A DNA stretch of 64,000 nucleotides from positions 124,001-188,000 of the forward strand of contig CAVPGJ010000004.1 of the NCBI GenBank assembly GCA_963704005.1, given 5' to 3'. This document shows positions 16,641 through 25,512 of this stretch, piece after piece. The notes under the pieces are model-generated. The model did no database searches. It was not told where the DNA came from and saw nothing but the letters and a program-made list of their open reading frames with translations. Position 1 is the first letter of the stretch; every line of letters starts with the position of its first letter. Made by a program: the position numbers and the translations under genes. The stretch comes from AC-32 sp963704005. GTDB lineage: Bacteria > Actinomycetota > Thermoleophilia > Gaiellales > Gaiellaceae.

Positions 16641-17678
16641 TGCCGTAAGCCTCTCGTACAGCGCGAGGAAGCCCTCGACGAGCGTGTCGTCGGAGCCGGC
16701 GCCTTCGACCCGCTTCCCTGCCTCGGCCAGCCGCGCGGAGAGCTCGGGGTCGTCGAGCACGCGCCGCAGGGCGGCCGCGAGCGCCTCCGGCTCCTCCGGC
16801 ACGAGCAACGCGTTCTGGCCGTCGGCTACGAGCTCGCGCAGCCCGCGGACGTTTGTCGCGACGAGTGGGGTGCCGGAGGCCAGTGCCTCGAGCGCGCTGA
16901 GCGGAAGTCCCTCCGAGCGAGAGGGGAGCACGATCGCGTCGGCGGCGCCCATCACCGCCCGGACGTCGGGCCGGACGCCGAGGAAGCGAACGCGGCCGAA
17001 GACGCCCTCCTCCTCGGCCACGCGCTCGAGGCGCGGACGCAGCGGCCCGTCGCCGGCGATCGCGAGCACCGCGTCGGGGACGCCGGCGATGGCGCGGATC
17101 GCCAGCTCGTGGTTCTTCAGCTCGACCAGGCGCCCGACGGCGAGCACGAGCCGCGTGCCGGGCTCGAGCTTCAGCTCGTCGCGGCCGGCCGGCGGCGGCG
17201 CGGGGCCGACCGCGTTCGGGACGGTCGCGAACGGCGTGCAGCCGTGCTCGGCGAGCGCCGCGGCCACTCCGGGGCCGCACGCGACCGGGGCGAGCCCGGA
17301 CAGGCGGACGAGCCGCACCGCCGCAGGCCAGTCCTCCTCCGGGACGCCGTGGACGTTCACCAGGCCCGGCGGCTTCCGGCCCCGCCGCGTGACGAGGCCG
17401 GCCGCGAGCCCCATCGTCGGGTTGTGCGCGTGCACGACGTCGGGCCGGGTCGCGGCCACGGCCCGGCGCACGGCGAGCGCCGCGGGCGGAACGCGCCAGG
17501 GCCGCCGGCCGACGATGGGCAGCGGGTACGGCTGCTCGGCGAGCTCGGCTGCGAGCGGGCCGGGTCCGGCGGCGACCGAGACCGTGTGGCCGGCCTCTCG
17601 GGCGCCGCGGTAGGCCGAGATCAGGATCCGCTCCGCGCCGCCGGTCCCGAGCTCCTGGATCACGTGGAGGATCCGCAA
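16638..17678 (-). CDS. Family 4 (GT-B) glycosyltransferase
   Basis: A 346-aa retaining glycosyltransferase. It shows the Rossmann start RILHVIQELGTGGAERIL, VVHAHNPTMGL, the donor domain VLAVGRLVELKNHELAI, and the nucleotide-sugar motif DAIVLPSRSEGLPLSALEALASGTPLVATNVRG. The best start is TTG 17678, which gives the usual MRILHVI-type N-terminus. GAGGAG lies only 2 nt upstream of it, which is tight. It overlaps the preceding glycosyltransferase by 19 nt. Its stop codon forms the edge of repeat copy A. Confidence 0.87.
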   Translation of the reverse strand: MRILHVIQELGTGGAERILISAYRGAREAGHTVSVAAGPGPLAAELAEQPYPLPIVGRRPWRVPPAALAVRRAVAATRPDVVHAHNPTMGLAAGLVTRRGRKPPGLVNVHGVPEEDWPAAVRLVRLSGLAPVACGPGVAAALAEHGCTPFATVPNAVGPAPPPAGRDELKLEPGTRLVLAVGRLVELKNHELAIRAIAGVPDAVLAIAGDGPLRPRLERVAEEEGVFGRVRFLGVRPDVRAVMGAADAIVLPSRSEGLPLSALEALASGTPLVATNVRGLRELVADGQNALLVPEEPEALAAALRRVLDDPELSARLAEAGKRVEGAGSDDTLVEGFLALYERLTA

Positions 17679-18769
17679 AGCTCCTCGTAGAGCTCGATCG
17701 TCCTGCGGATGAAGGCGTCGACGGAGAAGCTCTCGGCGACCCGCTCCCGCCCGCGCCGGCCGAGCGCCTCGCGCCGCTCCGGGCTCTCGGCCAGCGAGTC
17801 GAGCGCGGCGGCGAGGGCCGCCGGGTTCTCCGGCTCGACCAGCAGGCCCGTCTCGCCGTCGAGGACGAGCTCCGGAATCCCGCCGACGCGGGCGCCGATG
17901 ACCGGGAGGCCGGCGGCCATCCCCTCCAGCACGGCGAGCGGGAAGTTGTCCGCCCGCGACGGCTGGACGAGGACGTCGAGGCCGGCGAGCGGCTCCCGCA
18001 GGTCTGCGACGAAACCGTGGAAGCGCGCCGCGACCCCGAGCTCGCTCGCCTGCCGTTCGAGGAAGCCGCGCTGGGCGCCCGTGCCGTAGATCTCCAGCCG
18101 AACCGGGCTCCGCGCCTGGGCCACCGCCTCCAGCAGGAGGTCGATCCCCTTCCACGCCTCGAGGTTGGCCGCGACCCCGGCGACCAGCGTCCCGTCGCCG
18201 TCGCGCGCGGCTCGGGGCTCGGTCGCCTCGGCGCCGAAGGGAATCACGTGCACGAGCCGGGACGGGAAGCCGTGCTCGAGCATGAAGTCGGCCATCGCGC
18301 GCGACGGCGTCACGACGTCGCCGAGCCGCGCGAGCGAAGCCTCGAGCGGCAGGTAGCCGTGCAGAAGCCACTCGAGCCGCGCCCGCGAGACGCCGGGCGG
18401 AACCGGCGCATCGGGGCGGCCGACGCGGACAGCGATCTCCTCGGGCATCCCGTGCAGGGTATGGAGGACGCGTGCGCCGCGAAGCCGGCCGCCGATCCGC
18501 CCGTACAGCCCGGCGCGGCGGTCGTGGGTATGGACGAGGTCGGCCCCCGCGAGACGGCGCGAGAGGGCGCGTCCGCCTCGCAGGTCGAGCTTGTGCCCGA
18601 CCGGCGCGGCCTCGGCCTCGACGCCCAGGCTCCTGAACCTCGCGGCCACGTCCTCGTTCGCGCAGAGCACGCGCACGTCGACCCCCTGCTCGGCCACGCG
18701 CGGTGCGAGCTCCCTCAGGTGCGAGACCGGGCCGCCGCGCTCGATGGTCGAGACGTAGACGACCTTCAT
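17660..18769 (-). CDS. Family 4 (GT-B) glycosyltransferase
   Basis: A 369-aa enzyme. KVVYVSTIERGGPVSHLREL opens the acceptor domain, followed by DLVHTHDRRAGLYGRI and LHTLHGMPEEI. The donor domain has VAGVAANLEAWKGIDLLLEA and the motif LVQPSRADNFPLAVLEGMAAGLPVIGARVGG split around residue 300. The ATG at 18769 overlaps the stop of the O-antigen ligase-like gene (ATGA). A much longer open frame upstream is antisense noise over that membrane protein gene. Its product probably adds a sugar to a lipid-linked repeat unit. Confidence 0.9.
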   Translation of the reverse strand: MKVVYVSTIERGGPVSHLRELAPRVAEQGVDVRVLCANEDVAARFRSLGVEAEAAPVGHKLDLRGGRALSRRLAGADLVHTHDRRAGLYGRIGGRLRGARVLHTLHGMPEEIAVRVGRPDAPVPPGVSRARLEWLLHGYLPLEASLARLGDVVTPSRAMADFMLEHGFPSRLVHVIPFGAEATEPRAARDGDGTLVAGVAANLEAWKGIDLLLEAVAQARSPVRLEIYGTGAQRGFLERQASELGVAARFHGFVADLREPLAGLDVLVQPSRADNFPLAVLEGMAAGLPVIGARVGGIPELVLDGETGLLVEPENPAALAAALDSLAESPERREALGRRGRERVAESFSVDAFIRRTIELYEELCGSST

Positions 18770-20121
18770 CCTGCCGGCGCCGCGCCGACGGCCTCGGCCT
18801 GGCGGCCGCGGACCCAGATGGCCGCGGCCAGCCCGCCGACCAGCCAAAACGGCAGGAAGTACTGCTCCGAGAGGAACATCGAGCTGACGGCGGCGATCAC
18901 GAGCGAGATGCGCAGCGCGCTGACGAAGCCGTAGTCGCCGTAGCCGCGGTGCAGGCTGTCCGTCAGCCGTGCGAAGGCCAGCAGCAGGTACAGGGCGAGC
19001 AGGCACATCGCGACCACTCCCAGCTCGGCCCCGACGTCGAGAAGCGCGTTGTGCGCGACCGTCAGCGTCAACCCGCCCACCGGCTGACCGGTCAGCTTGT
19101 TGAAGTAGAACTGGAAGTTCCCGGGGCCGACGCCGAGCAGCGGGTGGTCGGCCATCAGCCGGCTGGCCGCGCCCCAGGCCTCGAAGCGCGTGGCGACGTT
19201 CTCGTGCGCGATGTGCTGCTTGAGCGTCAGTGCCTGCTGGAAGCGCTGTGGGTTGGTTTGGATGACCAGGATCACACCCACCGTTGCGACCGCGCCGGCC
19301 GCCAGTGTCAGCTGCCAGCGACGCCGGTGGGTCAGCACGAAGAGGACGAAGCCGGCGGCTAGGCCGACCAGCGCGCCGCGCGAGAGGCTGAGCAGGATCG
19401 CCGCCGAGACGAGCCCGATCGCGCCCAGCACGAAGGGCCGCAGCAACTTCGGGCCGTCGAGCACGACGAACATCAGCGGCAGCGAGGTGGCGAGCATGAA
19501 GGCGAAGTCGTTCGGGTCCACGTACTGCAGCGTCACCAGGTCCTCCTTGTTCGCCAGGTACTCGTGGAGGCCGAGGCCGGCGGCGACCGAGCAGGAGATG
19601 ACCAGCGCCCAGGCGATCCGGCGCTGCAGGACGCGGTCGTGGCCGTACTGCGTGACGATCAGGTAGACGACCGCGAAGCTCGCGTAGCGCGTGGTGGTCG
19701 TCATCGCGGCCGCGGTGTCGTGGGCCTGCAGCGTCGACACCATCGCCAATGCGAGGATCCCGAGCACGATCGCCTGACCGCGCTCGAACACGAGCGCGCG
19801 CCGCTGGCGGACGAGCGAGAGGGCGAAGCTGGCGATGCAGAGCCCGCCGGTCAGCTTGGTGACGCTGATCCCGCTCCCTGCGGTCGAGGAGAAGGCGCCT
19901 TCGATCGGCGCAGCGGCGACGACGAGCACGATCGCGAGGTCCGTCCGGGCGAGGACGACGAGGACGACCGCCCCGGCGAGAACCAGGAGCGCCACCATGG
20001 CGGGGGCCCTGACCGCGCCCAGGACCAGTACGGCGGCCGCGGCCGCGAGTCCGAGCAGGCCGAGCCACTCGAACGCGTCGGGCCGCCGGCGCGCCAGCGC
20101 CTCCATTCGTTCGTCGAGCAT
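18766..20121 (-). CDS. O-antigen ligase/polymerase-like membrane protein
   Basis: A 451-aa polytopic protein with about 11-12 hydrophobic segments. The large periplasmic loop near residues 290-370 contains RFEAWGAASRLMADHPLLGVGPGNF and a downstream AHNALLDVGAELG segment, both typical of the O-antigen ligase (Wzy_C) family, whose catalytic arginine and histidine lie in this loop. Its likely role is polymerising or transferring surface polysaccharide at the outer face of the membrane. It is flanked by the chain-length kinase gene (5 nt gap) and a glycosyltransferase (overlap). Confidence 0.87.
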   Translation of the reverse strand: MLDERMEALARRRPDAFEWLGLLGLAAAAAVLVLGAVRAPAMVALLVLAGAVVLVVLARTDLAIVLVVAAAPIEGAFSSTAGSGISVTKLTGGLCIASFALSLVRQRRALVFERGQAIVLGILALAMVSTLQAHDTAAAMTTTTRYASFAVVYLIVTQYGHDRVLQRRIAWALVISCSVAAGLGLHEYLANKEDLVTLQYVDPNDFAFMLATSLPLMFVVLDGPKLLRPFVLGAIGLVSAAILLSLSRGALVGLAAGFVLFVLTHRRRWQLTLAAGAVATVGVILVIQTNPQRFQQALTLKQHIAHENVATRFEAWGAASRLMADHPLLGVGPGNFQFYFNKLTGQPVGGLTLTVAHNALLDVGAELGVVAMCLLALYLLLAFARLTDSLHRGYGDYGFVSALRISLVIAAVSSMFLSEQYFLPFWLVGGLAAAIWVRGRQAEAVGAAPAG

Positions 20122-20126
20122 GTCCG

Positions 20127-21491
20127 TCAGCGGCGTGCGCGCCGGGCGGTGCCGCGCTTCTCGGACAGCCGCGGCGTCGGCGCCTCGCCTTCGTCCTCGC
20201 CGGTCGGCCGCACGTAGTAGCTCGACCCGCGGACGGTCAGCGAGTAGTTGAGCACGGCCGCAGTCGGCTTGACGTTGATCAGCTGGAGCCCTTCGATAGC
20301 GGCCCGGACGTGGCGGCGAACCGCGACGCCGGCCCTGGCCACGAGCAGCGTCGCGTCGGCGTGGCGGGCGACGATCCTGGCGTCGCTGATCGGCGTCACC
20401 GGCGTGCAGTCGATCACGACGGCCCCGTACTCGCGCTCGAGGCGTTCGAGCAGCGAGGGGAACGCGTTGGTCAGCAGCTCGACGGGGTCGGCGGAGCGGC
20501 GGCCGCCGACGAGCACGTCGAGCCCGTCCTCGGTGTGGCGCACGGCCTCCTCGAGCTGGACATCGCCGATCAGGACGTCCATCAGCCCGGGCGAGCGCTG
20601 CAGCACGAGCAGATCAGCCACGCGGCCCCGGCGCAGGTCCGCGTCGACGAGCAGCGTCTTGGTCCCGGCGCGGGCGAGCGTCGCGGCCAGCCCGAAGGCG
20701 ACGGTGGTCTTGCCGTGGCTCCCGTCCGGGCTGGTGATGACGATCGAGCGGATGTTCTCGTCGGTGAAGAGCAGGTTCGTGCGCAGGTCGCGCAGTGCCT
20801 CGGCGACGACCCGCAGGCGCGTGTTGGTCGCCAGGTCCTCGGGGGAGTGGAGCTTGAGGATCGCCGTCTCGGCCGGGATCTCGGCGTAGACCGGCACGCC
20901 GGTCACCGCGGCCAGGTCCTCCGCGCTCTCGACCTTCGTCGCCAGGCTCTCACGCAGGAGCGCCGCGCCGAGGCCGAGCCCGAGCCCGAGCAGGAAGGCG
21001 ACGAGCAGCGTCAGCTTCGTGCGCGGGAACACCGGGCTGGTGGGGAGCGCGGCCGGGTCGGCCAGGACGAGGTTGACCGAGTGGATCTGGAGCTCGCCGT
21101 TCTCGTCGCGGTTCAGCAGCGCCTGGGAGACCCCGGCCGCGGTCAGCTGTGCGAGCCTCGGACTCGAGCAGCGCGCGTGGATCTTCATGATCAGCGTGCC
21201 CTTGAAGGTCTCCACCGAGGTGCTACAGAGGTTGATGCCGACGAGCCGCTGCGCCTGGGTCAGCGTCGCGTGCGAGGTGGCGGCGTCGGCGTAGTAGGGC
21301 GAGACCGTGTCGAGCAGACCGAAGAAGACGATGTTGTTCCCCTTCGGGATCAGCGCCATCGTCGCCGTCGACTCGTACTGCTTCGTGACGAGCTTCGTGG
21401 CGACGTAGGCCGGGATCACGACCGCGAACGTCACGATCACGACCAGCAGCTTCCGCCGCCAGAACACCTGCAAGAGATCGTTGAGAGTCAC
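20127..21491 (-). CDS. Polysaccharide chain-length determinant fused to BY-type tyrosine kinase (Wzc-like)
   Basis: A 454-aa membrane protein. The N-terminal Wzz domain has a membrane helix (~16-36), an extracytoplasmic region and a second helix (~176-196). The cytoplasmic P-loop kinase domain follows: Walker A SPDGSHGKTTVA with Lys261, Walker A' LLVDADLRRGR and Walker B AVVIDCTP. The C-terminal tail has only a YY pair (SSYYVRP) instead of a long tyrosine cluster. Such kinases cycle between phosphorylated and dephosphorylated states, matching the phosphatase gene at 15030. The start is GTG 21491, with AAAGG just upstream. Confidence 0.9.
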   Translation of the reverse strand: MTLNDLLQVFWRRKLLVVIVTFAVVIPAYVATKLVTKQYESTATMALIPKGNNIVFFGLLDTVSPYYADAATSHATLTQAQRLVGINLCSTSVETFKGTLIMKIHARCSSPRLAQLTAAGVSQALLNRDENGELQIHSVNLVLADPAALPTSPVFPRTKLTLLVAFLLGLGLGLGAALLRESLATKVESAEDLAAVTGVPVYAEIPAETAILKLHSPEDLATNTRLRVVAEALRDLRTNLLFTDENIRSIVITSPDGSHGKTTVAFGLAATLARAGTKTLLVDADLRRGRVADLLVLQRSPGLMDVLIGDVQLEEAVRHTEDGLDVLVGGRRSADPVELLTNAFPSLLERLEREYGAVVIDCTPVTPISDARIVARHADATLLVARAGVAVRRHVRAAIEGLQLINVKPTAAVLNYSLTVRGSSYYVRPTGEDEGEAPTPRLSEKRGTARRARR

Positions 21492-21527
21492 GTCACCTTT
21501 CCCGCTGAGCGAGCCCGTTCAAAGCTG

Positions 21528-21544
21528 GTTCGGGGGGACCGAAC
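21528..21544. promoter_or_regulatory. Inverted repeat in divergent promoter region of the polysaccharide locus
   Basis: GTTCGG-GGGGA-CCGAAC is a perfect 6-bp inverted repeat in the 68-nt gap between the divergent Wzc-like gene (minus) and a glycosyltransferase (plus). It could be an operator shared by both promoters or a leader hairpin. No convincing -35/-10 pair was identified beside it. Confidence 0.35.
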
Positions 21545-21559
21545 AATACCCTTCGTGAC

Positions 21560-22648
21560 GTGACCTCAACTCGAATTCTCCTGGCCGCGCAGCCGGTGGA
21601 CGGGGGTGTCGCCCGCCACGTCGTCTCGCTCGTCGAGGCGCTGCCGCCGGGCCGCTTCGCGGTCGACGTCGCCTGCCCGCGCGGCTCGCTCACCTGGGCC
21701 GGCCTCGAGGGCGCTCCAGGGGTCGAGCTGCATCCGATCGGCGCGCACCGGCGGCCGGCGCCGGGCGACGTGGGCTCCTTGCTGGCGCTGCTCCGCCTCG
21801 CCGGGCGGGCGGACGTCGTCCACGTCCACTCCTCGAAGGCGGGCTTCCTCGGCCGGCTCGCCTCCCTGGCGCGCGGGAAGCGGCGCGCCTGCGTCTTCAC
21901 GCCGCACGGCTGGTCGTTCTGGGCGGCGGACGGCGCGGAGGGGCGGCTGTACGCCGGGCTCGAGCGGGTCGCCGCCGGCTGGTGCGGCGCGATCGTCGCC
22001 CTCTCGCAGGACGAGCGCGCGGCCGGGCTGGAGGAGGGCGTGGGACGGCCGGAGCAGTACCGCGTGATCCCGAACGGCGTCGACCTGGCGCGGTTCGCGC
22101 TGCCGCGGGAGCCGGTCCGTGGCCGGATCCTGATGGTCGGCCGCCTGGCGCCGCCGAAGCGGCCCGACCTGGCTCTGCGCGCGCTGGCGCAGGTGCGCGA
22201 CCGGGTCCCGCAGGCCGAGCTGTGGATCGTCGGTGACGGGCCGCTCAGGGCGGGGGCCGAGAAGCTGAGCAATGAGCTCGGGGTCGCGGACGCGGCGCGC
22301 TTCCTCGGCCACCGGGACGACGTGCCCGAGCTTCTCGCCACGGCGGAGTGCGCGCTGCTCGCGAGCGACTACGAGGGCTGCCCGCTCGCGGTCGTCGAGG
22401 CGATGGCCGCCGGGGTCGCCGTAGCGGCCACCGACGCGGGCGGCACGGGCGAGCTCGTGCGGCCGGGGAAGACGGGCGCGCTGAGCGCGAAAGGCGACTC
22501 GAAAGGGCTGGCCGACGCGCTCGAGCAGGTGCTGGCGAACCCGATGGAACTGGGCGCCGCAGGGCGGAAGATCGCCGAGGCAGAGCTCTCTCTGGACACG
22601 ATGGTCGGACGTCTCGTAGCCCTTTACGAGGACGTTTCGGGCTCTTAA
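21560..22648 (+). CDS. Family 4 (GT-B) glycosyltransferase
   Basis: A 362-aa enzyme that begins the plus-strand arm of the locus. It shows RILLAAQPVDGGVARHV, VVHVHSSKAGFLGRL, VFTPHGWSFW, YRVIPNGVDLARF, the donor-domain ILMVGRLAPPKRPDLAL and the nucleotide-sugar motif LLASDYEGCPLAVVEAMAAG. This pattern is shared with undecaprenyl-linked glycosyltransferases of capsule loci. The start is GTG 21560. The gene is divergent from the chain-length kinase across a short gap with an inverted repeat. Confidence 0.9.
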   Translation: MTSTRILLAAQPVDGGVARHVVSLVEALPPGRFAVDVACPRGSLTWAGLEGAPGVELHPIGAHRRPAPGDVGSLLALLRLAGRADVVHVHSSKAGFLGRLASLARGKRRACVFTPHGWSFWAADGAEGRLYAGLERVAAGWCGAIVALSQDERAAGLEEGVGRPEQYRVIPNGVDLARFALPREPVRGRILMVGRLAPPKRPDLALRALAQVRDRVPQAELWIVGDGPLRAGAEKLSNELGVADAARFLGHRDDVPELLATAECALLASDYEGCPLAVVEAMAAGVAVAATDAGGTGELVRPGKTGALSAKGDSKGLADALEQVLANPMELGAAGRKIAEAELSLDTMVGRLVALYEDVSGS

Positions 22649-22695
22649 CTCGAACGAGGGAGTAGCCGGGAAGAAGGGCAGACGATGCAGACGGC

Positions 22696-24321
22696 GTGAC
22701 CGCCGCAGGTCCACGCCGATTCGTCGTCTTCGCCGCAGCACTCGTCATCCTCGTCCTCTCCGGTCCCGGAGCGCAGCAGGCTGCCCGCGCCGCCGCGACC
22801 CCGCAGGCGAACATCGCCACGCTCCGGATCTGCACCGGCTGCCCTCAGAGCGGCGGCGACCTCTCCCGGTACGGCTACGTGATCCTCAACTCGTGGGACG
22901 CGCCGCTGCTGCCGGCGCTGAAGGCCGCCAACCCGGGGTTGAAGGCGCTCGTCTACAAGAACCTCTCCTTCACCGTCGCGGGCGCGTGCTCGGGAGGCGT
23001 CGACCAGCACAACCTTCCGGCCGGTGTCGGCTACTGCGACGCCAACGCCAACCATCCCGACTGGTTCCTGAAGAACCCGTCGGGCCAGCGCCTCAACTCG
23101 GCCTACTTCACCGGCTCCTGGATGATGGACGTCGGCAACCCCGCCTACCAGGCGAAGTGGCTCTCGAACGTTCTCGCGGACGTCCACGCGGGCGGGTGGG
23201 ACGGCGTCTTCATGGACGACACGGACGCCGACATGAGCTGGCACCTCAACGGGCGGACGATCGCCAAGTACCCGACCTCGGCTGCCTGGCGGGCCGCGAC
23301 GCGCTCGATGCTCGCCGCCGTCGGGCCCGGCCTCACCTCGGCCGGCGTCCTCGCCGTGCCGAACCTCTCCACGCCGTGGGCCTCCGACTACGATCCGCAG
23401 GCGACCTGGCAGGACTGGATCCAGTTCACCTCGGGCGCCGCGCAGGAGTTCTACGGCAAGTGGGGGACGACGAGCTCCGACTGGTTCAGCGGCAACGACT
23501 GGACCTACCGGCAGCAGTTCCAGGTGATCACCGAGCAGGCCGGCAAGATCTTCCTCGGCATCACCTACGCGCCCAAGGCCGACACGCACTCGGAGACCTG
23601 GGCCCGCGCGAACTTCCTGCTCTTCGACCAGCCGTCGAACCACGGGGCGCTCATGTTCGAGGCGAGCGACCCCGAGGCGCAGGATCCCTACTCGTCCTCC
23701 TGGACCGCCGACGTCGGCTCGCCGACGGGCGCGCGCTTCCAGGTCGGCGCCGCCTGGCGCCGGAACTTCTCCGGCGGGACGGTGCTCGTCAACCCGAGCT
23801 CCTCGACCGTGACGGTGCAGCTCGGCCAGGCCTACGTCGGTGCCGACGGATCGCCCACGACCTCCGTGACGCTCGGGCCGACGAGCGGCGCGATCCTGAG
23901 CTCGACCTCCCAGTCGCCACCGCCACCCGCACCGCCGCCCCCGCCCCCGCCCCCGCCCCCGCCGCCTCCGCCTCCGAACCCGATCCCGGCCCCGATCCTC
24001 CTCACGGTCACGCTCTCGGGCACCTCGGTCAACCTCGCCTGGAGCGGGATCAGCGGCCACCGCGCCGACGTCTACCGCAACGGCGCGCGGGTCACCACCA
24101 CCGCGAACGACGGCTCCTTCACCGACAAGCTGCCGCGACGGGCGAGCGGGACGTTCACCTACCGGGCGTGTGCCGCCGGAACGAACACCTGCTCGAGCAG
24201 CGTCTCCGTCGGGCTGGGCGGCTCGGCCAAGTACTTCTCCCCGCGGGCCCGCTCGCGGCTGATGAGGGCCTACGAGCGCCGCGAGCTGCGGGCGGTGCGC
24301 GGGCTCGCCAAGCGCCGGTAG
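22696..24321 (+). CDS. Secreted putative glycoside hydrolase (GHL15-like) with Pro-rich linker and FN3-like domain
   Basis: A 541-aa exported protein: signal peptide (~1-33), then a TIM-barrel-like domain with YGYVILNSW, LKALVYKNLS, WDGVFMDDTDADM (candidate acidic catalytic residues) and LGITYAPKADTHSE, resembling the hypothetical glycosyl hydrolase families that include GHL15. A small beta domain follows, then a run of about 20 prolines (near residue 411-430) and an FN3-like domain with SGHRADVYRNG. The basic tail ends in RGLAKRR. The start is GTG 22696. Its last 52 nt overlap the convergent glycosyltransferase. Its likely role is trimming or remodelling the exopolysaccharide outside the cell; the substrate is unknown. 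Confidence 0.7.
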   Translation: MTAAGPRRFVVFAAALVILVLSGPGAQQAARAAATPQANIATLRICTGCPQSGGDLSRYGYVILNSWDAPLLPALKAANPGLKALVYKNLSFTVAGACSGGVDQHNLPAGVGYCDANANHPDWFLKNPSGQRLNSAYFTGSWMMDVGNPAYQAKWLSNVLADVHAGGWDGVFMDDTDADMSWHLNGRTIAKYPTSAAWRAATRSMLAAVGPGLTSAGVLAVPNLSTPWASDYDPQATWQDWIQFTSGAAQEFYGKWGTTSSDWFSGNDWTYRQQFQVITEQAGKIFLGITYAPKADTHSETWARANFLLFDQPSNHGALMFEASDPEAQDPYSSSWTADVGSPTGARFQVGAAWRRNFSGGTVLVNPSSSTVTVQLGQAYVGADGSPTTSVTLGPTSGAILSSTSQSPPPPAPPPPPPPPPPPPPPPNPIPAPILLTVTLSGTSVNLAWSGISGHRADVYRNGARVTTTANDGSFTDKLPRRASGTFTYRACAAGTNTCSSSVSVGLGGSAKYFSPRARSRLMRAYERRELRAVRGLAKRR

Positions 24322-25388
24322 AGCTCGACTAGCGGCTCGGTCGCCGGGCCCGGGGCGAAGCGCCGTTCGAAGTCGGCTCTGGCAGCGGCTCCACGCTCCC
24401 TGCGTGCCGCCTCGTCCACGAGCAGCTCGGCAGCGGCGGCCGCGAGCGCCTGCGGCTCCTCCAGGACGACGACGCCGTCCGAGGGCTCGATTCCCTCCGC
24501 GCCTGCCGGGGTGGTCACGACCGGCACGCCGCTCGCCAGCGCCTCCAGCACCTTGACCTTCACGCCGCTGCCGCGCGGGAGCGGGAAGAGCAGCAGCGAA
24601 AGGCCCTGGAAGAAGTCGCACGCCGAGTCGACCTCGCCGCCGAAGCCGAATCGCTCGGTGCCGCGGCCCGCCAGCGCGAGGCTCGCATCCGGAGCCAGCG
24701 TGGTCACGCGCGGCCAGACCTCCTCGAGCAGGACGCTGATCGCCGCCGCGGTCGGCGGCCAGGTCGCGGTGCCGATCAGGCCGGCGGTCGGCGGGCCGTC
24801 GAGCGGCGCCGGCCGGTAGAGGGCCGGGTCGAGCGAGAGCGGCGCGAGCACGACCTCGGCGCGCGGCGCGGCGCGGCGAAGCGCGCCGGCCACGAGCGGC
24901 GAGCTCGCGACGAGATGGCGGTGGCGTAGCGCGGCCCGCTCGGCCCGGGTCGCGTCGAGCACCTCGCGGAACTGCCGCCGCCAGGGTGCGCCGAAGGGCC
25001 GGTCGCTGCGCGCGAGGTAGTGAAGGTGGACGAGCGACGGAACCGCGAGCCCTTCGCCGCACCAGACGGTCTCGGTTTCCTCGAGGTGGACGAGGTCGGC
25101 ATCCGCGGCTGCCTCGCGAACGTGCGCGGCGAAGGCGCCCGAGAGCTCTCCGAGCGGCCGGCGCACCCGCTGGAGCCGCGCCTGCACCGAGCCGGGCGGC
25201 TCCAAGTCGACGATCTCGACCGGCAGGTCGGCCGGAACTTCGCCGGTCACGGAAGACGGCCTGCGGGCTGCGATTCCACGTACCTCCACGCCGTGCTCGC
25301 GCAGCCCGCGCAGGAGGCCGATCGCCGTCTTGCCGGGCGCGCCTCCCTCGGGGAGCGGCGGCTGGGTCAGGACGACGAGCGCTCGCAC
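24270..25388 (-). CDS. Glycosyltransferase, GT-B family 1/4
   Basis: A 372-aa protein with a GT-B layout: VVLTQPPLPEGGAPGKTAIG at the N-terminus, ADLVHLEETETVWCGE, then a donor domain with AGLIGTATWPPTAAAI, FPLPRGSGVKVKVLEALASG and VVTTPAGAEGI. The donor motif is shortened compared with neighbouring enzymes. The start is GTG 25388. The 3' end overlaps the convergent hydrolase gene by 52 nt, an unusually long tail-to-tail overlap. It belongs to the minus-strand string that starts with the epimerase and flippase. Confidence 0.85.
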   Translation of the reverse strand: MRALVVLTQPPLPEGGAPGKTAIGLLRGLREHGVEVRGIAARRPSSVTGEVPADLPVEIVDLEPPGSVQARLQRVRRPLGELSGAFAAHVREAAADADLVHLEETETVWCGEGLAVPSLVHLHYLARSDRPFGAPWRRQFREVLDATRAERAALRHRHLVASSPLVAGALRRAAPRAEVVLAPLSLDPALYRPAPLDGPPTAGLIGTATWPPTAAAISVLLEEVWPRVTTLAPDASLALAGRGTERFGFGGEVDSACDFFQGLSLLLFPLPRGSGVKVKVLEALASGVPVVTTPAGAEGIEPSDGVVVLEEPQALAAAAAELLVDEAARRERGAAARADFERRFAPGPATEPLVELYRRLASPRTARSSRRS

Positions 25389-25471
25389 CGGCTCCCCGGC
25401 TCCTTCAATTCGCGTCCATCGATGACGATGCCCAGGATCGTGACTGATTGTCCGGTCGCCCAGGCGGGCGA

Positions 25472-25498
25472 GCCGAGTCGGGCAAACCCCGTCTCGGC
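25472..25498 (-). terminator. Intercistronic hairpin between flippase and glycosyltransferase
   Basis: GCCGAG-T-CGGG-CAAAC-CCCG-T-CTCGGC forms a 10-bp stem with one T-T mismatch and a 5-nt loop, about 15 nt beyond the flippase stop. There is no T-run, so it could slow polymerase, stabilise the 3' end of the upstream message or be inert. The rest of the 124-nt gap shows nothing recognisable. Confidence 0.35.
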
Positions 25499-25512
25499 CG
25501 GCTCTCTACTGG

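Noticed and set aside
23926..23979. CCG-rich tract as a DNA repeat element
   Set aside because: It is explained by the polyproline linker of the secreted hydrolase read in frame.
25389..25512. Another copy of the two-hairpin element
   Set aside because: There is a hairpin after the flippase stop, but neither the stem-1 core nor the TGAAATGACCGGTCGA tail is present.
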